From Parcubacteria group bacterium (lineage in GTDB: Bacteria; Patescibacteriota; Minisyncoccia; JACPCQ01), in contig JACPCQ010000048.1 in NCBI GenBank assembly GCA_016179715.1, forward strand, positions 1-26,607: DNA of 26,607 bases. Reading direction: 5' to 3'. The first letter of the stretch is position 1; each line of letters begins with the position of its first letter. The position numbers and the translations under genes are program-made. This document shows positions 1 to 6,610 of the stretch, one piece after another. A model generated the notes under the pieces. That model had not been told where the DNA came from, ran no database searches, and was given only the letters and a program-made list of their open reading frames with translations.

Positions 1-2946
1 GCAAAAAACCTCACGGGTTATAAAAATCTCATTAAGCTGGTTACTGCCTCATATCTGGAGGGCTTTTATTATAAGCCGCGCGTGGATAGAGAGCTGTTGC
101 GTGCCCACTCGGACGGGCTCATTTGTTTGTCGGGCTGTATGGGAGGGGAGCTTTCGCGGGCGATACGGAGCAACGACCCTGAACGCGCCGAAACGGTTGC
201 GCGCGAGTACGAAGAAATTTTTGGCGTTGGAAATTATTTTTTGGAAATTATGCACCACCCGAAAATAGAGGGACTGCTTGAAACGCGGGCGGCGACCATC
301 GCGCTTGCAAAAAAACTGGACATTCCGCTTGTCGCAACCCAAGACGCGCACTATCTGGAAGCCGAGGACGCAAAGGCGCACAGCGTGCTCATTGCGGTGC
401 AGACCAATACTGATGTCGGCGACGCGGCGATTTTTAAAGAAGAGGGGGAAGATTTTTCCTTTATTGATGCGAATACCGCAAAAACATATTTTCGCGATGC
501 TCCGGAAGCGGTTGCGAATACGGAACGCATTGCCGAGATGTGCGATATAGATTTAAAACTCGGTAGGTGGGTATTTCCGAAGATAGAGGTCAAGAAAGGC
601 AAAACGCTGGATGAAGAATTACAACAACTTGCCTACGAAGGGGCAACGCGCATTTCGTACCTCATGACCGAAGAAGCGGAAAAACGCATTGCGTACGAGC
701 TCGGTATTATCAAAAACAAAGGCTACGCGTCGTACTTTCTTGTCGTGGCTGATTTGCTGCGTTATGCGCGCGAGAAGGGCATTTTAACCAACACGCGCGG
801 CTCCGCGGCAGGCTCCCTCGTCTCTTATCTTACGGGTATTACCAATGTGGACCCTCTGGCCGGGAAAATTCCTTTTGAGCGGTTTTTAAATCCCGAACGT
901 CCCTCCGCGCCCGACATTGACATGGACTTCGCGGATGATCGGAGGGATGAGGTTATTCAGTATGCGCGTGAGAAATACGGAGAAGACAGGGTGGCGCAAA
1001 TCGGCACATTCGGAACAATGCTTGCCCGAGGAGCGGTGCGGGACGTCGCGCGCGCGCTGGGATATCCGTACGCGACGGGAGATCGCATCTCTCGGCTTAT
1101 CCCGCTCGGCTCACAAGGATTTCCCATGACGATTGACCGCGCGCTTGAAATGACGCCGGAACTGCGCATCATGTACGAATCGGAGACGGATACACGCACG
1201 GTTGTTGACCTCGCGCGCAAGCTGGAGCGGTGCGCGCGGCATATTTCCGTACACGCGGCGGGTGTAGTGATTGCGCCGGAGCCGCTTTCCGAATTTGTTC
1301 CGCTGCAGCTGGATCCAAAGGGGGGAAAAATCATCACCCAATATGACATGCATGCGATAGAAGACGCCGGACTTCTGAAGTTTGATTTTCTAGGCATTAC
1401 CAACCTTACGATTTTGGGAGAATCCATTCGTTTGGTTAAACACTTGCGAGGAGCGGACATTGATGTTAACCGCATCCCGCTTGATGATGAAAAAACATTC
1501 GCTTTGCTTGCGCGAGGAGAGACTGCGGGACTTTTTCAGTTAAACGGTTCCGGCATGACGCGATATTTGAAAGACCTGCAGCCAAACGATATCAATGATA
1601 TTAATGCGATGGTCGCATTATACCGCCCGGGACCCATGGCGTTTATTCCCGACTACATTGAACGCAAGCGAGACCCGAACCTTGTTCAGTATCTTGACCC
1701 GCGCCTGAAAGAAATTCTTGAGCCGACGTATGGAATTATTATCTATCAGGATGATATTTTGCTTATCGCAACACAGCTCGCCGGTTATTCCTGGGGAGAA
1801 GCGGATCGTTTTCGTAAGGCAGTCGGAAAAAAAATTCCCCAGGAGATGGCGGCACAAGAGAAACGTTTTATTGACGGATGTATTCAAAACGGCATGAAAG
1901 CGCTTGTGGCGCGCCAACTTTGGGAGATGATTGAGACGTTTGCCGCGTACGGATTTAACAAGGCGCATGCGGCAAGTTACGGCCGTGTTGCGTACCAGAC
2001 TGCTTACATGAAGGCGAATCATCCGATAGAATATATGACGGCCATCCTTACCGCCGAGTCCGGAGATATTGAGAAAGTCGCTTCCACCATTACCGAATGT
2101 AAGCGTATGAACATTGCGGTGCTTCCTCCCGACATAAATGAGAGTTATGGAGATTTTACTATTGTAAGCAGCGGCGGGGCGGAGCTACAGGAGGTCGTGC
2201 GTTTTGGACTGCATTCCATAAAAAATCTTGGAACGGAAATTACCGATATTATTATCGCAGAGCGTGAAAAAAACGGGCGCTTTGTTTCATTCTCTGCTTT
2301 TTTGGAGCGCGTTCGTCACCGCAATCTCAACCGCAAGTCTCTGGAGGCGCTTATCAAATGCGGCGCGCTGGATGTTTGGGGAGATCGCGGCATATTGCTT
2401 GCAAGCATAGAGGAAGCGCTTATGTACAACAAGGAGACGCAGCGGCAGGAAGACGGTCAGGATTCTTTGTTCACTCTGATGGACGATACCGCCACCGTGC
2501 CGAAATTTAAGCTTGCCGAAGCGCACGCCGCGCTACCGGAAGAAAAGCTTGCGTGGGAGAAGGAATATCTCGGTCTCTTCGTTTCCGGACATCCCATTGA
2601 TAAATATCGGCGCGCGTTGGAACGTTTTAAAATGTCTATCCACGATGTTCTGCAGTTAAAAGAAGGCATAACGGTGGTTATTGCCGGAGTTATCAAAGAA
2701 GTGCGTCAGATTCTTACAAGAAACGGAGAGCCCATGCTTTTTTTGCAAATTGAAGACCATTCCGATACGATAGAGACGGTCGTGTTCCCCCGCACTCTGA
2801 AAGAACACGCCGAACTTTTCATCATGGACAACGGAATTGCCATTCAGGGGCGTCTGTCGGAGCGCAACGGCACAAAAAGCGTCGTATGCAACACCGCGAA
2901 AGCGCTTTCTGCCCAAAAGTTGACTCTTGCTCCGACGCAGGCATAA
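1..2946 (+). CDS. dnaE: DNA polymerase III subunit alpha (5' partial)
   Basis: Catalytic subunit of the replicative DNA polymerase. The reading frame is open from base 1, so the N-terminus lies outside the window. The first visible residues (GYKNLIKLVTASYLEGFYY) belong to the PHP domain, and comparison with the E. coli aspartate positions suggests roughly 95 residues are missing. The catalytic aspartates are visible as PDIDMDFADD (window residues 305 and 307) and KFDFLGITNLT (residue 462). A fingers-type AYGFNKAHAASYG motif follows. The C-terminal 110 or so residues form an OB-fold (VVIAGVIKEVRQI to the end). Overall size fits the DnaE1 class, not PolC. The stop is TAA, 15 bases before thrS, so the two are probably cotranscribed. 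Family assignment is very secure; only the missing start limits it. Confidence 0.97.
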   Translation, partial: AKNLTGYKNLIKLVTASYLEGFYYKPRVDRELLRAHSDGLICLSGCMGGELSRAIRSNDPERAETVAREYEEIFGVGNYFLEIMHHPKIEGLLETRAATIALAKKLDIPLVATQDAHYLEAEDAKAHSVLIAVQTNTDVGDAAIFKEEGEDFSFIDANTAKTYFRDAPEAVANTERIAEMCDIDLKLGRWVFPKIEVKKGKTLDEELQQLAYEGATRISYLMTEEAEKRIAYELGIIKNKGYASYFLVVADLLRYAREKGILTNTRGSAAGSLVSYLTGITNVDPLAGKIPFERFLNPERPSAPDIDMDFADDRRDEVIQYAREKYGEDRVAQIGTFGTMLARGAVRDVARALGYPYATGDRISRLIPLGSQGFPMTIDRALEMTPELRIMYESETDTRTVVDLARKLERCARHISVHAAGVVIAPEPLSEFVPLQLDPKGGKIITQYDMHAIEDAGLLKFDFLGITNLTILGESIRLVKHLRGADIDVNRIPLDDEKTFALLARGETAGLFQLNGSGMTRYLKDLQPNDINDINAMVALYRPGPMAFIPDYIERKRDPNLVQYLDPRLKEILEPTYGIIIYQDDILLIATQLAGYSWGEADRFRKAVGKKIPQEMAAQEKRFIDGCIQNGMKALVARQLWEMIETFAAYGFNKAHAASYGRVAYQTAYMKANHPIEYMTAILTAESGDIEKVASTITECKRMNIAVLPPDINESYGDFTIVSSGGAELQEVVRFGLHSIKNLGTEITDIIIAEREKNGRFVSFSAFLERVRHRNLNRKSLEALIKCGALDVWGDRGILLASIEEALMYNKETQRQEDGQDSLFTLMDDTATVPKFKLAEAHAALPEEKLAWEKEYLGLFVSGHPIDKYRRALERFKMSIHDVLQLKEGITVVIAGVIKEVRQILTRNGEPMLFLQIEDHSDTIETVVFPRTLKEHAELFIMDNGIAIQGRLSERNGTKSVVCNTAKALSAQKLTLAPTQA

Positions 2947-2961
2947 ACACATAAAACACGC

Positions 2962-4158
2962 ATGAAAAAATCTCAACAAAAAAAAGACCATCGGGACATA
3001 GGCAAAGAGCTTGACCTTTTCAGCTTTCGGGATATCGCACCCGGTTCACCGTTCTGGCACCCGGCCGGAATGATTATTTTTAAGGAACTGGAACGCAGAC
3101 TGCGCGCGCTGCTTGACCGCGAATATGAAGAAACATCTACACCGATAATGGTAAAAAAAGAAGTATTTGAACGCTCCGGCCACTGGGAATATTACCGCGA
3201 GAACATGTTTTCTTTTGACGTTGACGGGGAAACGTATGTGTTAAAACCCATGAATTGCCCGGAATCTACCTATATTTATAAAAGCCATGTGCGCAGCTGG
3301 CGCGAGCTTCCTCTGCGGCTTTCGGAGATCGGGCGGCTGCATCGCAATGAACTTTCCGGAGTGGTAGGCGGATTGTTTCGCGTACGCCAGATTACTATGG
3401 ACGACGCGCATATTTACTGCACGAAGGCACAAATTACGGATGAGGTCGTCGCCATCTTGCGATTACTGGACCGGTTCTATAATGAGATTTTTCAGTTTCC
3501 CGTGACCTATTACCTCGCCACTCGCCCGAAAAAGGCGCTCGGTGAGCGCGGAAAATGGGATGAAGCGGAATCTTCACTCAAACGAGCGCTGGAAACACAT
3601 GGGGTTGCGTATAAACTGGATGAAGGCGAGGGTGCGTTTTACGGCCCGAAGATAGAGGTGCATGTTGAGGATTCTTTAGGCAGGGACTGGCAGATGGGCA
3701 CAATACAGCTGGATTTATTCTTAAGCCGCAATTTTGACGCAACCTATACGGACGAGGCGGGCAAGCGTGTACATCCGGTAGTGATTCACCGCGCGATTTT
3801 TGGCTCGTTTGAGCGCTTTATCGGGATGTTGCTTGAACACACGCAAGGAGCGCTTCCGTTTTGGCTTTCGCCGGTGCAAGTAGCGGTGCTTTCGGTTACC
3901 GATGCGGCAGCGGAGTATGCAAAAAATGTTTCGGATAAACTTGCCGCCTCGGGTATCCGAGTAAAAAAGGACGCGCGCAACGAGACCATAAACAAAAAAA
4001 TCCGCGAGGCGGAACTGCAAAAAATTCCCTATGTGCTGGTGGTGGGCGAGAAAGAAGCCGCTACGGGCATGGTCTCCGTGCGCGAGCGCGGTCGGGGAAA
4101 CACTGGCACGGTGTTACTGGATGACCTGCTGAAACAATTGACTTCGTTGCGGGAATAA
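2962..4158 (+). CDS. thrS: Threonyl-tRNA synthetase, short form without TGS and editing domains
   Basis: Charges tRNA-Thr. At 398 residues it is far shorter than the usual bacterial enzyme (about 640). It starts directly at the catalytic core (RDIGKELDLFSF...PGSPFWHPAG), so the N-terminal TGS domain and the N2 editing domain that removes Ser-tRNA(Thr) are absent. The class II core is intact: zinc ligands C99 (MNCP), H150 (DDAHIYC) and H276 (VVIHRAIFGSFERFIG), motif 2 region RNELSGVVGGLFRVRQ, and a C-terminal anticodon-binding domain from about residue 300 to 398. The ATG at 2962 has no clear Shine-Dalgarno. No upstream in-frame extension is possible because dnaE ends 15 bases earlier, so the short form is real and not a mis-called start. 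Confidence 0.95.
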   Translation: MKKSQQKKDHRDIGKELDLFSFRDIAPGSPFWHPAGMIIFKELERRLRALLDREYEETSTPIMVKKEVFERSGHWEYYRENMFSFDVDGETYVLKPMNCPESTYIYKSHVRSWRELPLRLSEIGRLHRNELSGVVGGLFRVRQITMDDAHIYCTKAQITDEVVAILRLLDRFYNEIFQFPVTYYLATRPKKALGERGKWDEAESSLKRALETHGVAYKLDEGEGAFYGPKIEVHVEDSLGRDWQMGTIQLDLFLSRNFDATYTDEAGKRVHPVVIHRAIFGSFERFIGMLLEHTQGALPFWLSPVQVAVLSVTDAAAEYAKNVSDKLAASGIRVKKDARNETINKKIREAELQKIPYVLVVGEKEAATGMVSVRERGRGNTGTVLLDDLLKQLTSLRE

Positions 4159-4180
4159 GAATGTACATACGCAAAGATAA

Positions 4181-4208
4181 GAACCCCGTGGTGTTGGCCA
4201 GGGGGTTC
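4181..4208. terminator. Convergent hairpin between thrS and the 72-aa gene
   Basis: GAACCCC (4181-4187) pairs with GGGGTTC (4202-4208) around a 14-base loop. It lies between thrS (+) and the minus-strand gene ending at 4254. The sequence AGGGGGTTCTGTTGA is directly repeated (about 4200-4230), giving a second possible 3' arm. There is no strong T run on the plus side, so termination strength is uncertain. Confidence 0.5.
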
Positions 4209-4253
4209 TGTTGACAGGGGGTTCTGTTGATGCGTGCAATATCTTTCACGAGA

Positions 4254-4472
4254 TTACTCTGCTCTTTCTTTCTCCGGAAAAATCTGCACAGCCTCGCTTC
4301 TGTAACTCTCAAACACGCGTGCAAACCACGCTCCTGCTATGCCCGGTCTATAAAAAAATATAACTTCTTCTCCGTCAACCGGCTCTCCAAGCATAAGCGT
4401 CGGTGTTTTTCGTTGGAATGGGCGCTGTAGAAAACGCAAGAGTTTTGACATTATTCTGTGAAAAAGAACCAT
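4254..4472 (-). CDS. Hypothetical 72-aa protein with strong Shine-Dalgarno
   Basis: Not recognised. The reason to call it is its start: a perfect AGGAGG (4480-4485) sits 7 bases before the ATG at 4472, and a TATAAT box lies at 4525-4530 upstream. The protein begins with a basic, weakly amphipathic segment (MVLFHRIMSKLLRFLQRPF), has GEPVDGEEVIFFYRPGIAG in the middle and a charged tail ending EKERAE. No signal peptide or metal motif is seen. It is encoded downstream of trmD on the same strand with a 103-base gap, and ends against the thrS hairpin. The perfect ribosome binding site stands out because the neighbouring housekeeping genes lack one. Confidence 0.65.
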   Translation of the reverse strand: MVLFHRIMSKLLRFLQRPFQRKTPTLMLGEPVDGEEVIFFYRPGIAGAWFARVFESYRSEAVQIFPEKERAE

Positions 4473-4524
4473 GGGATTACCTCCTCTGCCTCAATGTTTT
4501 GTGCACTCTTCAGATTTCTTATTT

Positions 4525-4530
4525 ATTATA
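4525..4530 (-). promoter_or_regulatory. -10 box upstream of the 72-aa gene
   Basis: Minus-strand TATAAT, 53 bases before the ATG at 4472. A -35 at the expected distance is poor (TTATTC), so only the -10 is convincing. It gives the small gene a possible transcript separate from trmD. Confidence 0.4.
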
Positions 4531-4575
4531 ACAAATCTTATTCTAAGGAATAAACACTATATTTGTCGGTTAGAA

Positions 4576-5283
4576 TTATTTTGCATGTTTTTTACGCCAG
4601 TCGGCGATTTTTTTATGATTGCCAGAGAGCAGGATTTTAGGGACGCGATACCGCTTTCCGCAGTACTCCAGCACTTCAGGACGGGTGTAATGTGGATACT
4701 CCACTCCCCTGCCGAGCGATTCTTCTTTGCGTTTGAGCAGATTCCAATGCGATTCTTCTGCTAACGACTCCCATCTAATGACTCCGGGCAGCAAGCGTGC
4801 GACCGCGGAAATAATAACCATTGCCGCGACATCTCCGTCGGTAAGCACATAGGGACCGATGGCATACTCTTTGGCTTTGAGCGCGCTTTTTACCCGCTCA
4901 TCAATGCCCTCATAGCGTCCGGCGATACAAATGATGTCGTTTTGCGATGTTGCCCAAGCAGAAGCGACTTTCTGATTAAATGGTTTTCCTTTTGCCGAGA
5001 GAATAACGATGGAGTATTTTTTTTGTGGGTATTTTTTGAAAATGGAATCCACAGTTTTTAATATCGGTTCGGCCATAAGCACCATGCCTGCCCCCCCGCC
5101 GTACGGCCGGTCGTCCACGGTTCGACGCGCATCGGTTGTTGCCTCACGCGGATTGTGCATCTTTAGCGTAAAAATCCCGCGTTCCCGTGCTTTGCCGAGC
5201 ACAGAGGTTTCCGCATAATGTTCAATGAGTTTGGGGAAGGCGGTGATAATATGAAAGGTTTTTTTGGGCTGATGTTTTAACAT
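4576..5283 (-). CDS. trmD: tRNA (guanine37-N1)-methyltransferase
   Basis: Transfers a methyl group from S-adenosylmethionine to G37 of tRNAs with a G at position 36, preventing +1 frameshifting. The 235-residue protein shows the SPOUT trefoil-knot landmarks: DRPYGGGAGMVLMAEPI near residues 48-64, CIAGRYEGIDERV near 115-127, and YAIGPYVLTDGDVAAMVIISAVARLLPGV in two halves of the knot. The C-terminal tRNA-binding part has YPHYTRPEV and PKILLSGNHKKIADWR. Start ATG at 5283 has no Shine-Dalgarno. It follows khpA on the same strand but is separated by a terminator hairpin. In many bacteria rimM sits between khpA and trmD and rplS follows; neither is present here. Confidence 0.96.
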   Translation of the reverse strand: MLKHQPKKTFHIITAFPKLIEHYAETSVLGKARERGIFTLKMHNPREATTDARRTVDDRPYGGGAGMVLMAEPILKTVDSIFKKYPQKKYSIVILSAKGKPFNQKVASAWATSQNDIICIAGRYEGIDERVKSALKAKEYAIGPYVLTDGDVAAMVIISAVARLLPGVIRWESLAEESHWNLLKRKEESLGRGVEYPHYTRPEVLEYCGKRYRVPKILLSGNHKKIADWRKKHAK

Positions 5284-5307
5284 ATGTGAAAATTTTGTTC
5301 TGTACGC

Positions 5308-5339
5308 AAAAACCGTGCCTTGAGTATAGCACGGTTTTT
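5308..5339 (-). terminator. Intrinsic terminator after khpA
   Basis: AAAAACCGTGC (5308-5318) and GCACGGTTTTT (5329-5339) form an 11-bp hairpin with a 10-base loop, giving a U tract on either strand. It lies between khpA and trmD, so trmD either depends on read-through or on its own weak promoter. Confidence 0.75.
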
Positions 5340-5364
5340 GTGTTTGATAAGCAAATGAAAATGA

Positions 5365-5679
5365 TTAGAGCTTCAGATCTTCCATTACCGATTCAGTGCT
5401 GTTCACGGAAGTCGGAGCCCTGCGGCCGCCTTCAGGTTCCTCAATCTTGAGGTTTACGCGGGCGTGATTTTTCAATCCCACCACCCGAAGCAACGAACGA
5501 ATGGCTTTTGCCGTATTTCCGTTGCGGCCGATAATTTTCCCCATATCATTGGGGTCGAGCTTGAGGCTCAAGAGAACGCCCATCTCATCCACTTTGCGTT
5601 CTACCTTGACCGCACTCGGGGTGTCCACAAGCGCCTTGACCACAAACTCGAGAAACTCGCTGTCCTGAAATTCTGACAT
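5365..5679 (-). CDS. khpA: KH-domain RNA-binding protein KhpA
   Basis: Small single-KH RNA-binding protein, 104 residues, slightly longer than the usual 75-85. The KH core is clear: LKLDPNDMGKIIGRNGNTA contains the GxxG loop (GRNG), followed by the helix AIRSLLRVVG. The N-terminus (SEFQDSEFLEFVVKALVD) matches the family. The last 25 residues are a charged tail. In other bacteria KhpA pairs with KhpB and affects cell-wall and division gene expression. It is encoded next to rpsP as usual. A good promoter lies in the gap from rpsP (5769-5796), so it can be made from its own transcript with a leader of about 85 bases. Confidence 0.92.
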   Translation of the reverse strand: MSEFQDSEFLEFVVKALVDTPSAVKVERKVDEMGVLLSLKLDPNDMGKIIGRNGNTAKAIRSLLRVVGLKNHARVNLKIEEPEGGRRAPTSVNSTESVMEDLKL

Positions 5680-5768
5680 AATCTTATCAGGTGAGTATAC
5701 AATTCAACAATTTCGACCTTTTCCCGCAATGGGGGTTGGCGTCCAGTCCGGTAACGAACTTGCTCTGT

Positions 5769-5796
5769 ATTATAGCAGATTTTATAAAAAATGCAA
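5769..5796 (-). promoter_or_regulatory. Sigma70-type promoter for khpA
   Basis: On the minus strand TTGCAT (5791-5796), a 16-base spacer and a perfect TATAAT (5769-5774). The same ACTTGCATTTTTT start is seen in the promoter of the RRM gene at 13827-13855. Confidence 0.75.
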
Positions 5797-5815
5797 GTCC
5801 CGGAGAAGAACATTC

Positions 5816-6235
5816 TTAAACGGCGACACCCTCGGGCTTTTCAGGTTCCGGAACCGCTTGCGATTCTGCAGAAGCCTCTTTTTCTTGTGCGGCCTCCTGC
5901 CGGGTTCCCTGTTCCGCCTGCGCCTGTGTTTGGACAGTCTCTTCAGGTCCCTTTTGTCGTTTTTTTATGGAAGGAGAAACGTCGCGTTTCGGCCCGGGAA
6001 TGACTTTTGCATCTACCAAAAGATTATGCACGGTTCCCGATGCTTGCGCGCCGTTCTTAAGTAATTGCGCGATGCGTTCTGTCTTCAGTTGCGCCGGAGT
6101 ATCGCGGCACGGGTTGTAATTGCCTACAATTTCCAAAAATCCGCCGCTTTGCGCGGCGCGTCGGGAATCGGTCAAAACGACGCGAAAACTCGCATCATGC
6201 TTTCTTCCCACTCGTTGTAAGCGAATTTTTAGCAT
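5816..6235 (-). CDS. rpsP: 30S ribosomal protein bS16 with acidic/Gln tail
   Basis: Structural protein of the small ribosomal subunit. Residues 1-80 are the bS16 fold (MLKIRLQRVGRKHDASFRVV, then DSRRAAQSGGFLEIVGNYNP). The remaining 55-60 residues are a low-complexity tail rich in Gln, Glu, Ala and Pro, giving 139 residues against about 80-90 in E. coli. The ATG at 6235 has no Shine-Dalgarno; instead a near-consensus promoter ends only 6 bases upstream, so the mRNA should start at or within a base or two of the ATG. The gene therefore appears to be leaderless. Confidence 0.96.
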   Translation of the reverse strand: MLKIRLQRVGRKHDASFRVVLTDSRRAAQSGGFLEIVGNYNPCRDTPAQLKTERIAQLLKNGAQASGTVHNLLVDAKVIPGPKRDVSPSIKKRQKGPEETVQTQAQAEQGTRQEAAQEKEASAESQAVPEPEKPEGVAV

Positions 6236-6241
6236 GGAGAA

Positions 6242-6270
6242 ATTGTATTAAACGGCAGACGCGCTGTCAA
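6242..6270 (-). promoter_or_regulatory. Near-consensus promoter giving leaderless rpsP
   Basis: Minus-strand TTGACA (6265-6270), 17-base spacer, TACAAT (6242-6247). The -10 ends 6 bases before the rpsP ATG, so a start site at the normal distance coincides with the start codon. Confidence 0.85.
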
Positions 6271-6276
6271 CTGCGC

Positions 6277-6570
6277 TTATTTTTTTATCGTCCTTTTTGC
6301 GCTCATCTTGGAAATACTTTTTTGCGCGTCTTTTGCGGATATTTTCCTGGCAGAGCTTTTTCCTTCTTTTTTGGGCGGAGCAGATTGCGCCTCTTGCATT
6401 GCTTGCCGGAGTGACGTGATCTTTTCTGCCGGCGCCTTGCGGTACGCGGCAAGGAGCTTGACGAGGGCGGCCTGCCGCTCGGCATTATCCGTAAAAAAGC
6501 GCCTTCGTATCTGCGCTTTTTCTTTTCTTATATGCTTACGAATGCTGTAGGGAAGCCGTTTTGCGCGCAT
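6277..6570 (-). CDS. Hypothetical small basic protein (97 aa)
   Basis: Not recognised. It starts at ATG 6570 with a weak AGGTAG about 12 bases upstream, 40 bases after the end of pcm-mltG, and stops 6 bases before the -35 box of the rpsP promoter. The protein is very basic: residues 1-45 (MRAKRLPYSIRKHIRKEKAQ onward) look helical, and residues 65-97 are Lys/Ser/Ala low complexity ending in KRTIKK. This composition suggests nucleic-acid or ribosome binding, which is only an inference. The frame stays open further upstream inside mltG, but the MRAKR start fits the spacing best. Confidence 0.6.
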   Translation of the reverse strand: MRAKRLPYSIRKHIRKEKAQIRRRFFTDNAERQAALVKLLAAYRKAPAEKITSLRQAMQEAQSAPPKKEGKSSARKISAKDAQKSISKMSAKRTIKK

Positions 6571-6610
6571 GTGGAATATGCTACCTGAAAAGAGCGAGAA
6601 AAGCAATTTG

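Noticed and set aside
4227..4430. 67-aa plus-strand frame opposite the 72-aa gene
   Set aside because: No Shine-Dalgarno and Cys/Arg/Ser-rich antisense composition; the minus-strand frame has a perfect AGGAGG.
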